A DNA stretch of 64,000 bases from Chrysogorgia sp. JL179-B06 (GCA_035772405.1 JAYKKM010000378.1:2494501-2558500); one strand, 5' to 3'. Positions 38,539 to 49,635 are shown, counted from the first letter of the stretch. Numbers and translations: made by a program. The notes: generated by a model not told the origin, from the letters alone.

Positions 38539-39337
38539 TAGTGCTGTGCGCCGGAGCCGGAGTCCGGCCTATTTTGCCGGAGCCGGAGTTTGTTCAGCTC
38601 CGGCAAAACTCCGGCACTTAACCGCTTCATATTGACTAGATCGATCATTTTTATTTATCCACGCTTACACCGTCAGCAGAAGATGATCGGTATGTTTTCT
38701 CTTCTAAGCAGTCGCCAAATATTTGTCTTCTTCTCGCGGAGCTTTCGTTTTGTTACGCAAACACGGCAAAGAAGCCAGATGAAATCAGACACGATTCTTT
38801 GTGAACAATTTTAATGACATTGAAAGGTCTTCCATTGTCTAGAGCACTGAACATACGTCATATCATATGTCTGACTTCATCTGGCTTTTTTCCGTGTTTG
38901 CGCAATAAAACGAAAGCTCCGCGAGAAGAAGACAAATATATGGCGACTGCTGAGAAGAGAAAACGTACCGAACATTCCCCATCAAGCATCTGGGATAGTT
39001 ATATAAAAAATCGAATTGATGCTTCATTAGCTTCAAAGCCTACTTGTAGAAAGTGTCGGAAGGTTGTTAGTCGCGGAAGCTCTACTGCAAAATCCAAGTC
39101 GTGGGGGAATGGGCCTTTATGGGAGCATCTAAAACTTTGTAGCCAAAAACAATGATAGTGCTTGTGCTTCCACTTTGAAATGTGAAATTGCCGTAAAATT
39201 TCCATTAAATTTCGAATTTTCCTCGGATCCCGGTGCTGGAAATTTTCTGTCGGAGCCGGAGTTTTTTTTTGCGGAGCCGGAGTTTTTTTGGCCGGAGCCG
39301 AGCCGGAGGTAAAAAAACCGGAGTTTGCACAGCACTA
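38539..39337 (+). mobile_element. Nested hAT element with perfect 8-bp target duplication
   Basis: It begins TAGTGCTGTGC and ends GCACAGCACTA, with CCGGAGCCGGAG subterminal repeats at both ends. The flanking CTACCCAT at 38531-38538 and 39338-39345 is an exact 8-bp target-site duplication, diagnostic of hAT transposition. The insertion splits the codons of the outer transposase between DY/PW. Internal arms (38694-38805 and 38862-38966) form a further inverted repeat. Confidence 0.92.
38940..39155 (+). CDS. Short BED zinc-finger protein of the nested hAT
   Basis: A 71-residue frame starts MATAEKRKRTEH. It contains SSIWDSYIKN, then CRKC, and LWEHLKLC, giving C-x2-C ... H-x4-C with the conserved W and Y of a BED finger, the DNA-binding module of hAT transposases. 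No transposase core follows before the element ends at 39337. It is thus either a remnant of a longer protein or a stand-alone DNA binder. The start codon lies within the internal inverted repeat, 1 base inside the arm that is copied upstream. Confidence 0.6.
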   Translation: MATAEKRKRTEHSPSSIWDSYIKNRIDASLASKPTCRKCRKVVSRGSSTAKSKSWGNGPLWEHLKLCSQKQ

Positions 39338-39729
39338 CTACCCATGGAGCATGGTTCTCCACGAGACAACGCATGGGATATCACTCGGCGAAACAACCGT
39401 GGCGAAACCTATAGAAACAACAAAGCCTGTGGAAATTTTGTCTTATTCACTGTTGAAGCAGAATGCTTGGCCTTAAGAAAGTCCCATTCTACAGTATACT
39501 GATGGATGGCAGTAAAGATTCATCCATATGTGAGGCCGAAAACAGAGTGCTGTCAGTGACGAAGAAACATCACCATCAGATTCTGACAGTGAACCTACTG
39601 ATCGAGGTTGAGGTCGACAATGTGTTGTCAGATGACCCATCTATCTAAATTTTTAGCAGTATCCAAAATGGGATACCAGATTCAGAAACCTGGTATCCCT
39701 CTTGGATACTACTAAAATGTCAAGCCCTG

Positions 39730-40320
39730 CATAAGGTTAGGATCAAGGGTTAGGGTTGGGATTGGCTGATTGCATTTAATATCTGCACAGGGGGTTGCGG
39801 ACCTTGGAAATTCCAGGGGGAGAGGCTTATAAAAGACTTTGGAATTTCCAGGGTAGAGGCACTGGGAAGACTGGAGATTCCTGGGGGAGGACATTTGAAG
39901 TTTCAAGGGAGGGGCATTGGGTTTACTAGAAATTCCAGGGTAGGGGCCAAATAACAGTTGGAAATTCCAGGGTATGGGGCACAATAATTTGGAAATTCCA
40001 GGGTGGGGCCAAATAACAGTTGGAAATTTCAGGGTGGGTCAAATAACAGTTGGAAATTTCAGGGTGGGTCAAATAACAGTTGGAAATTTCAAGGGCCTCC
40101 CAAAATATCCCATTTTTTCCAAGGGGATTTCCCCTTTGTTTACCCATGGAATTTCCAGGGAATGTAAGATTTTATGGCATATTCCATAGGGTCTGGCAAT
40201 ATAAATGCTTGGAAGTTCCAAGGAAGGTATGCAACTAAGCCAAATTCCAGGGGTAACAATCTAACCGGTTATGTACGTCCTCAACCCCCTCTGTGCAGAT
40301 ATTAAATGTAATCAGCCATT
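39730..40320. mobile_element. Foldback element with internal approximately 29-bp tandem repeats
   Basis: Ends of about 40 bp (GGCTGATTGCATTTAATATC / inverted GGCTGATTACATTTAATATC) lie at 39757-39800 and 40280-40319. The inside repeats GGAAATTYCAGGGTGGGTCA about a dozen times. Telomere-like GGGTTAGGGTTGGG lies just left, but only two units. Confidence 0.75.
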
Positions 40321-40679
40321 AGCGTTAGGATTAGTAGTTCTATACAATGTGAAGATCCTTTTGAGTCGTTACACAAATCGATCGAGTTACAATCTCATAA
40401 AATACTGATGAAACAAAATGATGAATCAGTAAGTTGTGTGAAATGATGAATCAGTAAGTTGTGTGAAATGATCAATTCAATTGTTTTAAGTCTTCTGAAG
40501 ATGAGGAGAACTTTTCAAGACAAATTTTGCAGCTTTATTGTTGTCAATATGTAGGTAAAATCAGTGCATATTTATCAATAGGTCAAGACGAGCTTTAAAT
40601 GTCAACGGAGCAAATCCAAAAAGACTGAATAACTAAAGATTCTACGTTCATAAACGCAAAATAAAGTACACATACTTAC
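40321..40679 (-). other. Presumed start of intron 1 of the p38-like gene
   Basis: If the exon at 40680-40801 belongs to a live gene, this is intron. It has a tandem GATGAATCAGTAAGTTGTGTGAAAT duplication (40420-40470) and no second exon that I can find. Confidence 0.4.
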
Positions 40680-40801
40680 CATACTAGACCATATGCTCCA
40701 GAACCGATAGACTGAAGATCCTGATATCGATTTGGTACCTCCCAAGTCGCTTTATTCAGTTCACTACGATAAAACCCAGGTACCACGGGTTCCTCGGCCA
40801 T
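40680..40801 (-). CDS. p38 MAP kinase, first coding exon
   Basis: The minus strand gives [40 protein letters not shown], then a split codon TG and a strong donor GTAAGTATG at 40679-40671. Both the start and the glycine loop (GSGAYG) match the first exon of metazoan p38 (MAPK14/11) kinases, including the exon end two bases into the cysteine codon. The family is a stress-activated serine/threonine kinase of cytoplasm and nucleus. No later exon is visible in the 40 kb to the left, so either intron 1 is very long and filled with mobile elements, or this is an isolated exon fragment. Confidence 0.85.
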
Positions 40802-41186
40802 CTTCAGCAAACGTCTGTTGTATTAAAATTGATGTTTTAAAAGTGGAACTGTTCGGTCTTTTATGAAGGACGTACGACAATAGTACGGTGGCCCACAAGT
40901 GCAACACCGATAATTAATCAAACATCAAAATTCAAATCGCTGACACATCAAATTCAAATCGCTCACATCAAATTCAAATCGCTCACATCAAATTCAAATC
41001 GCTCATCATTTGGTCAGCAGCAACACTTCATATAGATTAAAATACTTCATATAATACTAAGTATTTCTACTTTGTTTTGATAATTGTGCGCTGAGTCTTA
41101 TAGGAGTCTTATAGGATTTTTTCGTAAGGGTGAGTGTTGGATAGCGATTTAATCCCGATTTTGTTCAACATACACCACATACAGAG
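40802..41186 (-). promoter_or_regulatory. Upstream region of the p38-like exon
   Basis: It has no clear TATA box. A 21-bp tandem repeat (CACATCAAATTCAAATCGCT, four units) lies at about 40921-41005. It would be the 5' UTR or promoter if the gene is active. Confidence 0.35.
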
Positions 41187-42086
41187 CAATGGCGGACACT
41201 AGGGGGGGGGGGGGGGCATCCCCCACCCAAATAATTTTAGCTGAAGCTATCATTTTGAAAAGTGGAAGCGCAAGAAAGTTTTCATTTCAAGAAGTGGAAG
41301 CACTACTTATTACAATAACAACAGCAGCAAAATGGCGCGTTTTAATAAAAACAAGCGAAAGTATTCTAATCCCACAAAATAAGTGTTATTCAACAATTCA
41401 CAATAAAATCACTCACGATAAGTCATGGCCAGAATATATGGACATTGGGCCCGCGCTATTTGTGTAGCAGCATTATGCTTAAAAGCCCATTTAACCCTCT
41501 GCATCCCCGTGGATCATATTACGACCCATCGATCATGCGTTTAATTTGTTCATCTCAAATGTCACGCGTCTTCTCAAAGACTCAAATCTGACTTCCAAGC
41601 GAGCCATCTAATGTGTTAGCTAAGTAATCATGCAGGAGTTATACCTTGTCATCTCAAAGACACTTGTTTTGACAGTTGGCAATGTCCTATGTTTTGAAGA
41701 TTCAAAATGAAAAAGCAGGGCCGTTATTTCGAATATTGAAACCTAGCGTAACAAATAATATCGAGCAATCATTTGTTAATAAGAAACGATTTCGGAAACT
41801 AAAAATAAATTTTACATTGTCATTGGCGTGTTAATTCAACACCTTGCAATTCCATTCACAAATGTAGATAATCATCTAGAATATTTTCTCTGAAATGTTG
41901 TTTTTTATGCTTAGCATGTGATTTATAACAAAATGCTCCATTAAAATAGTGTTTTGAAAACCTAAAATTTTTACAAAATGTGTTCTCAGAATGCTGCAAA
42001 TGCTATTTCAGAGATCCAAATTTTAAACATTTTCAGAGGGCCTTCGGCACTCGCGCCCCCAATATTTCGTCAAGTGTCCGCCACTG
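41187..42086. mobile_element. Non-autonomous hAT-like element
   Basis: The ends read CAATGGCGGACACT and, inverted, CAGTGGCGGACACT. A G-run of about 16 follows the left end. The 92-aa frame at 41189-41467 starts inside the terminal repeat and has no domain. The flanks show no duplication. Confidence 0.65.
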
Positions 42087-42089
42087 ATG

Positions 42090-42320
42090 TGCACCTCTAC
42101 TTACCCGTTTGGAAGGTTAGGTGCAAGCTGTTGAGCGAGGGGGAAGCCTGAGACGAGTTGCGGTATTTGAATTCAAGTCAAGATCTGAGCAGGTGAAATC
42201 TTGAATTAACCACCCCCTCGCGATAGCTTGCACCTATCACACCAAAAATTTGGTGGAAAAGAAAACAAACTTACCATTTGGACCATTGACTAAAGGGCGG
42301 GATGGTGGGCGATGATTACT
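42090..42320. repeat. Structured RNA-like repeat, copy C (complete)
   Basis: TACTTACCCGTTTGG; stem AGGTGCAAGCT (42119-42129) with AGCTTGCACCT (42224-42234), perfect 11 bp; inner stem GCGAGGGGG / CCCCCTCGC; hairpin TCAAGAT...ATCTTGA; then CCAAAAATTTGGTGG. On the minus strand the same DNA shows GGTAAGT followed by AAATTTTTGG, a donor plus an Sm-site-like order. Confidence 0.6.
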
Positions 42321-43369
42321 CAGGCTCCAGCATATGTACATCTAGTACGTTTCCCATATATGGTACTACCAGCCTTATATGTACATGTATGCAACGAGCA
42401 AATAGAAGGAACTGACGAGCAAATAGCTTGAAATAACGAGCAAATAGAAGGCATCGCCTGTACGCGGGTCATAGGCGCTTGCCGAGTGATGGTGATACCG
42501 AAAATGTATTGTTCAATTCAGCTTTTTCCTCGACTTTTTTCACTCTAATCTAAAGTTTAATCACATCCGAACAAAGAGTGAGATTGTGAAACTCTATATT
42601 GCCCGCATGAGTAAGCTGCAAACCTTGCTATAACTTCATTGCATTGATTAAAGTAAGTAAATATTCTGCAATTTCAATATGTAAACAACAGAATATTTAC
42701 GATAATGTCATTTTAATCGATTTATGATAATGATTTTTATTGATATTGAATATCAATTTATTGACAATGAATTTACGATAATGTCATGTTTATCAAATTA
42801 CCTGAAAAACAAAAACATTGCAGCTCCACATCTAAATGAGATTGTATTGTTTTGACTATAAAGTTCTGACTGTAAAGTCCGGTTTGTACTCCAAAACACG
42901 TGTAAATGATCACAAAGCTGCTCCAAAATCCAAATACGTACAAAGAACGTCCTCGATTCCCCCGCTGACCCCATTTACTGCGGACGTGCACTCATGCTGT
43001 ACACTGCTGGTCAGCGTGACTTCTTACACATAAAGTTATAAACACTACACTCCTCCCTTCCTTTGGATGGCATCATAATGTAACTAGAAATACGTGTACG
43101 CAACAACCCCTCGCCTGCTTACTGTTTGAGGCTTTAATATTGCCAAACTGAACAGATTTTCAAACTGCTTATTTTTTCGTAAATTGCCTCCTGGTGTAGG
43201 TTGCTCGCTACTGTTTACTTCACGAAACGATCACAAACAATGGATATTTAACCATTTTATAACTTTATTAAAAAACAAACTCCTCTTTCACGCTCGAACT
43301 CACACAGACAATATTTTCTCTCTCAAAATAAAACGTCGCTGATTGCCTTATCCGCATCACGCCACTTAA
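42321..43369. other. Unassigned spacer
   Basis: It has a triplicated AACGAGCAAATAG near 42390-42450 and the repeat-R start ACTAGAAATACGTGTACGCA at 43083. No gene is supported. Confidence 0.5.
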
Positions 43370-44157
43370 AGGTCGGGTGACACGTGCGATTTTTTTCTCG
43401 CGCCGGCAACGCAACGGGTCAAATTTCATTGCGTTGCCGGCGCGAGTGATGAAATTGCACGTGTCGCATATCTGGCGCGGTAACGCAATTGTAACCCGAT
43501 GCGTTCGGCAATCGTTGCGGAAAGTTGAAATGTTTGAACTTTCGGCAACGATTGCCGAAAATATCAAATTACCCAGGCATTGTTTCAGCAGGAAACGCAA
43601 TGATTATTTTAAGCCAGCCAATGAAATTCGCTTTTGTATGGCCAGTGTGCTGTAGCGCAGGCTCGTTTCTTTCTGTTTCTATACATGGACGAGTATTTCT
43701 GCTTGCTTGTTGATTCACGCATTACTGTGTCTTTCTTATAAAGCGTTTCAGATAGGTTATCAACTATCTTTTTGAAATGTTCAAAATCTATTCGCATAAA
43801 TTTCTCAAATCCTGGTGTGTCGTGGGCAGCTAAATCAGGAAGAAGCTGACTGGAATAACCTTTGTTGTTTCTCTCTAGAAGCCAGGGTCGGCTCCAAATA
43901 CGTTTTTCTTCTTTTATATCCTCTTCGTCATCCTCTTCCAACAAAAGCATTGCTATATGACCACGAGTTCTTTCTTCGACGCCATGTTCGTGTGATGTTG
44001 GCAAAACACTATAGTTCCCTGTTTTTTCATGTTAATAATTCCGACGCGGCTAAGCTATCATTGCTCGTGTAACCACTTCGCTAGCGCGGGCAGCGCAATG
44101 AAATTTGACCCGTTGCGTTGTCGGCGCGAGAAAAATATCGCACGTGTCACCCGACCT
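43370..44157 (-). mobile_element. PIF/Harbinger element, internally deleted
   Basis: Terminal inverted repeats AGGTCGGGTGACACGTGCGA, about 60 bp long, are flanked by the 3-bp duplication TAA (43367-43369 and 44158-44160). That target pattern (TWA) is typical of Harbinger. Confidence 0.88.
43609..44004 (-). pseudogene. Harbinger transposase, N-terminal fragment
   Basis: A 131-aa frame: an acidic start, then RIWSRPWLLERNNKGYSSQL, FEKFMRIDFEHFKKIVDNL and KKDTVMRES. This is the region that precedes the DDE catalytic domain in PIF/Harbinger transposases (HARBI1-like). After RESTSKQK the frame runs into non-homologous sequence, so the DDE nuclease is deleted and the copy cannot encode an active enzyme. 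Confidence 0.75.
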
Positions 44158-44654
44158 TAAGTGTTCGTGACCTTGGGATAAAGTTCAAAGTCGGTCCTAA
44201 TCTCCAACAATTTTTTGGGTGCAATTTGTGGGTGGTGTACTGAACAGAACCCAAGTGGGAAAGTCTGCCAACTCTTGATTATTGAAATTAATAATTAATT
44301 GTAATGATTATTAATTTCAATAATAATTTTATTGATTATATATTATATAATTAAAGTTAATTATGTCAGTTATGGTTTTAATAATAAATTTCAACATGCA
44401 TGTTTACAGTAACAGTGGCATACTCATAATTTTACTCAAAGTACAATTGTATTCACGAGACTGCATAACCTTGTACATACAGTACATGTACCCTACTGTA
44501 ACTAGAAATACGAATTCGTAATAATCCCCTCGCCCGCCTTTTCTACCCCCCCCCCCCCCCCCCCCCCCCTACGGGAATTTCTTCATCCATGGTGGCCGTG
44601 TATTTCTGTTTTGCAAAAATTCACAATTTCCAAAAGCCCGTTTCGTCGAAGAAA
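44158..44654. other. Spacer with C-run
   Basis: AT-rich with the repeat-R start ACTAGAAATACGAATTCGTA at 44502 and a run of about 25 C at 44547. No gene. Confidence 0.5.
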
Positions 44655-45192
44655 TGTTTGAACGTTATCTCGGCCAATATTTAACCGATTTAAACTCTGA
44701 AAACAGATTTGGAATTAGCGAGTCAACATACATAACATACGCGTTTACTATATTACGAGAACGTGAGTACCCTTCGTAAAAACGGTTTATGTACTTGGAA
44801 ATTAGTCGATTATAAACTGGTCACTTCATCGTATATTATTTTGAACGTTATCTCGATCAATATTTAACCGTTTTCAATTCTCAAAACACATTTGGAATTA
44901 GCGAGTCAAAATACATCACATATGTGTCTACTATATTACGAGAACGTGAATACCCTTCGTAAAAATGGCTTATGTACTTAGAAATTAGTCCGGGCTTGGT
45001 CGGCTATGATAATCTCGATCAATATACAACCGTTTTCAATTCTGAAAACAGATTTGGAATTAGCGAGTCAAAATACATACTCGGACTCGGATTTCTATTT
45101 CCTCAAAAAACTATGTCTCTTGTGACGGTTCAATTTAATCTGAGTATCTAGTTACCAGTGCCAAATTTTCCGATGCCGCGCATGATCGACGA
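44655..45192. repeat. About 175-bp tandem repeat, three units, and flank of the next element
   Basis: TTTGGAATTAGCGAGTCAA and AACGTTATCTCG recur at about 44700, 44890 and 45060. After them, TACCAGTGCCAAATTTTCCG to GCCGCGCAT matches the paralogous site at 62.0 kb. Confidence 0.75.
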
Positions 45193-47256
45193 CGTTGATC
45201 CCATAGAGATCATATATATAAGACTAGAGGGGGCATTGGGGCCTGTTTTTGGGAACCAATTGAACGCTGCCATCTTGGATAAATTGGGGGGCAAATGAAC
45301 AAAGCCCGGATGAAATGTCTTGGTTCCAGACCTTTTTATTCACTTCGAGAACCTCGAGGTCCATATCAACAAAATTTATAAAGGTGAAAATCTCTTGTTT
45401 TCTTAAATATGGTGTACTTCGTTTTAGCTCAAGTCACCAGCAAGACGTTTTTTATTAATATGTATATACAGAATTTTTTAATCTTCGTCGGCTTGCTGTG
45501 AAATTGTTTTTTTTCAGAACTTAGACTATTTGCAATTTCAGGGTCAGACTTTTGTCAAGCAAACTGAACGTAATATAAGTTTTCAGCGGTATGAACAATT
45601 CAATTTTGGATAAATTGTGCCTTTTTGAGCGTATATTTTCTTGCTTGTTATTTCCAGCTTTGTTCTTGTTGCGTGAATTAAAACAGAAACGACAGAAATT
45701 TAAATACACTTCGCTAAGGTGTGGATGGATATCTTTACCACTGAAATCACTTCAGTGCATGGTAAAGATATCCACACCTATCTTATATTGTGCGGTATAA
45801 AACGCAAAACCAGAGTTAAAGTTTAGCGAGAGCTTTTTATAAAAGGAAAATGACCATGGTTTCTCAAATAAAAGACTATGTTACCAAGACTTTGAAATTC
45901 AAAATTACAATTGATTGAATTATTTATGGTAAAAATAAATGTATATAATGTACAGTATATTATCACAAACACGTATTAAGACAATGAGATGTAATTTTAA
46001 TAAGCAAGGTACAGTATCTGTAAAAATAACAGTTTTTGAGAGAGGAATAAATCATCATATAAACCAAACAGTTTTTGAGAGAGGAATAAATCATCATATA
46101 AACCAAAAAGGAACGTTTTGCATGTACATATACTGGGTTTTCATTTTAGTTCCATATAAATCACAGCAAGCATTTGTGTTTAAACTAAATAAAGATACAT
46201 GTACCAAGACCAAGTTTTACGTCAAACAACTAAACACGAAAAGCATTTATTATAAACAAGATTGATATTTAAGGTTTACAATGCTTGCAACATGAAATAA
46301 TTCAGCACATGAATTCAGGTCAGTCAGGTGCACATAACTTTAGTGAGTTATTGACATCAAAATATTTAGACTGAGGCCTAAAAAAGAAAAAGATATATAC
46401 TAGAAATTATTTTACTCGTGATCGTATCAAAGATTCAGTTAAAATACAATTACAAATGATATAAACAAAAAGTTAACTCGTTGTAAACAATATGAAACTG
46501 CCTTCCAATATTCACTGATCTAATACTTTAGTAGCGATTTTTGTAAATTCATTACAGTACGAGTGGCATTACAAGAACTGCACTGTAGTTTATTTCTATA
46601 GTTCTACTGCCATTATCAGTAACTCATGAATTTCCAACGGAAATATAACCGACTGCTACGAACAAGAAATCAGCAAAGCTGAATTAAACTTTCTATAAAC
46701 ATTCAGTCTACTGTGTAAAATTAGGCAAAGAAATTGAAAAATAACATTTTTGCAAATCTGCGAAGAAAAATACCATAATTTGACTCCAGCTGGTTTTGCT
46801 TCAATCCTTTCAATTCAATCATTAATTACTAAGGTTAGTAAGGTATTTTCAATATTTCAAACGTTACCTTTATAATAATTCTCCTGAGAAACACGTTTCT
46901 CTTCTGTTTTCCGTTTGTGATTTCCTTTTTCGGGAAGCGGAATTAAAAAAAGACGAATCCATCTGGCCGGTTACAAATCTACGTTGTAGTCCTACTAAAA
47001 ATTCACTGACAGTCTGCTTTAATAATAAATGCATCAGGAAAAATAAAGGTTCATTATAAAAAATCAAGTACAGAACAAAACCGATGATCTCGAAGTGAAT
47101 AAAAAGGTCTGGAAGCAAGACGTTTCATCCGGGCTTTGTAAATTTGCCCCCCAATTTATCCAAGATGGCAGCCTTCAATTGGTTCCTCGCAGATATCTGA
47201 AATCAGGCCCCAGTGCCCCCTCTAGTCTTATATATATGATCTCTATGGTTGATCCA
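45193..47256. mobile_element. 2.06-kb element with about 165-bp terminal inverted repeats
   Basis: The outer arms share ATAGAGATCATATATATAAG, ACTAGAGGGGGCA, TGCCATCTTGGATAAATTGG and TTCACTTCGAGA in opposite orientation (45193-45352 and 47090-47256). The interior has no recognisable transposase. It holds a small hairpin (45716-45781, GGTGTGGATATCTTTACC arms) and a 45-bp direct duplication at 46030-46115. The 62.0-kb paralogue lacks the insert. Confidence 0.8.
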
Positions 47257-49128
47257 TATATATATATATATACAAGGAAACTGAAAGTTACTCTACATTA
47301 CGCCTGGAATCTGTGATGAGGGACTAAACGCCGGTCGATATTAGCACCCTCGCCCTCAGGCCTTCGGCCTTCGCGCCGGGCGAGGGGATAATGTAATCTG
47401 CATGTTCCTTATTACCTAATTGTCAGTATAAGCAGATACTGTACCAAAAGATTCAATACCTAAATTTATCGTAGACAAAATTGATAAGCCTGACTAGAAA
47501 TACGTATACGCAACAACCCCTCGCCCGCTTGCTGTTTGAAATTTTTATAGCGTATAGTTGCTTACAGGATACTTCTTTTACTTGAATTAGATAATAGCCC
47601 ATTCATTTGTCAGACTGAATAAATAATTTCCAGTGGAAAATATTGCTGAAATCATTGTATTGTCTGAATTTAATTGTTTCATAGAACATCAAACTAAATA
47701 CATGAAGCCAAATCTTTTTTAATTTTTGGGTGCAGGCGTGCAGCAGCAGAATAGTGGGCAAGTCTACTGCTGTTTCTACCATCAATAACTAAGAAAGAAA
47801 CTACTTTTTCACACTGTTGATGATTCATGAAACAGACATCAAAGGCTGCTGAATCTTGAAGGAAGAATGTGCATCTTTATCATACAATGGCTGTGCCCTT
47901 TAAAAAAATCAAATAGGTGGTACATATAGTGCAAATCTATAGGGTCCATTCAAATTGGATCCACAATTTGGACTACTGTGATGTCGAGCTGGCATGGATG
48001 TGGATGTAACTTAATATTTGATGAGGTCTCAATGCAGGGCATGGAAACTGATCATTCCTAACTCAGGACTCGAAACTGATCAGTTAATAGAAATCCTAGG
48101 ATTGGAACCTTTTGTAATTAGAAGAAAGATACATTGTGTAATGGTAGTTGAGAAATTATGTGAAGGCATTTTAACATCATATCTAAAGAACTATTTTCCA
48201 TATCTCAATGAGTCTGTTCATCATACATGTTGTGGCACCATTATCAATTGCCTTAATTGAGAATATGTGCAGGATATATAACTTTTGAGTTAAAATGAGT
48301 TTTTGTAACATATTGTACTGTACATAATATATGAATATATGAGTTTATATTTGTAATAACTTTAGTTTGTTAGGAAACAATTAAGACCACCATATATTGA
48401 TACCCGAGTGTTAGCTGAAGGGGCTATCCTGTATAAATATTATTGTATTATTATTGTTAATAATAATAATTATTATAATAATAATAATAACAATAACAAT
48501 AATGCCTAGCTAATGTAGATTGCAGATACCATATTTTGATGGTTATTAATACAAAAGCCATGTAACAAAGCACATGGCATTGTACTTGTAGTTATAGTAT
48601 CTAAATTATATATCACTGCATGCATGCACAGATATTAACAACCTATATTCAGGATGACATGTCAATTTGATACTTGTTGACAATGATCTAGCTGACACAG
48701 CACTTGTTCAATCCCTTTAACAATTTCTGCTGATATATTTAGTGGCAACATACCCAATGTCAACATAATCCTATATAAGCTGTATTTTACATTTAACAAG
48801 CCTTAATTAAGACCAGCATTGTCCAAGCTTATTAACAAACACAATAAGTTGTGGTGCAGCTAGGTCATCTACTATAGTCCTAACATGTTCCGTAATGGAT
48901 GGGTAAACAAAGATTATTTCTGTAATACATTGTACCAGTATACAATACATGGACGTCAATTAACCTATATTAACTATGATTAAGCTCATATCCTCAGAAA
49001 AACTATACCCGGGCGAAAAAATTATAACCTTCTGATTGCTAGTGACTGCCTCTAACCATTGAGGCATCAAGAGTCATATGGAGAGAGAAGGTTACAATGA
49101 TGTACTGATTTGAATGATATATAATTAT
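47257..49128. repeat. Dispersed repeat R, left copy, ending in a reversed tRNA-like SINE
   Basis: Homologous to 62.04-63.26 kb through CTGAAAGTTACTCTACATTA, CTAGAAATACGTATACGCAA, TTGTCTGAATTTAATTGTTT, an (ATT)n segment (48435-48505) and, at 48985-49080, a reversed SINE head (CTCTAACCATTGAG). GC-rich CAGGCCTTCGGCCTTCGCGC at 47358 is present only here. The short frames inside are not genes. Confidence 0.7.
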
Positions 49129-49521
49129 CAGATCCGGATATAGATATGTGGAGGCCCTGGGCAGCCTTCAGTAGTGAAGGCCCCCCTCAAACTTGGAATA
49201 CTAAAATGATGCATGACAAAACATATTTACAGTCACCCATAAAGTATATTTTTCAAGTACTAATAATCTGAATAAAAATGTACATGTATAAACATCATGA
49301 TCAATCTACATAAGAATCTGGTTCCTATGTTTCAAGTGTAAAGAATCTGAATAAGCTAACAGTATAGATCTATAAACTGTATTATTTTTACCATTCATGG
49401 TAGGCACTCACAAATACATTTTTCCTTACAATTTTTTCCCATGAAAAATGTGGAAGCCCCCTGGTTGTGGAGGCCCCTGGGCAACTGCCCAGTCTTGCCG
49501 ATCGGTTAAAATCCGGCCCTG
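49129..49521. mobile_element. hAT MITE with exact 8-bp target duplication
   Basis: The ends read CAGATCCGGATAT and, inverted, CAGGGCCGGATTT. ATAATTAT occurs at 49121-49128 and 49522-49529. The paralogous repeat at 63.3 kb is empty (TGATATATGTACTGCC). Confidence 0.92.
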
Positions 49522-49635
49522 ATAATTATACTGCCTATGCGGCAATCACTATATATCAGTAATGCACATAGGTATATACATATTTCAATTGAATCAGTAC
49601 ATCATTGTTACCTTCACTCTGCATCTGAGTCTTAC

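Larger units (their letters stand above)
37851..39729 (+). mobile_element. hAT element, KIAA1586-like, decayed and interrupted
   Basis: The ends are CAGGGCTTGAAAT and, inverted, CAGGGCTTGACAT; GGTATCC/GGATACC motifs repeat subterminally. Coding remnants on plus: NEKHFEKLRILFRVAHSIAK (about 38450-38508) and PINDYPW, then beyond the inserted element MVLHETTHGISLGET, and KVPFYSILMDGSKDSSICEA at 39475-39534. The last matches the 'DGSTD' region of hAT transposases. Zinc finger, DDE core and dimerisation domain are missing. No clear 8-bp target duplication is left. Confidence 0.7.

Noticed and set aside
39740..39775. Telomere-like GGGTTAGGGTTGGG
   Set aside because: Only two imperfect units; not a telomeric array.
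41189..41467. 92-aa frame starting MADTRGGGG
   Set aside because: It starts inside the hAT terminal repeat, crosses a G-run, and has no domain.
47603..48260. Short frames inside repeat R
   Set aside because: Not conserved in the paralogous copy at 62 kb, where frames are broken differently.
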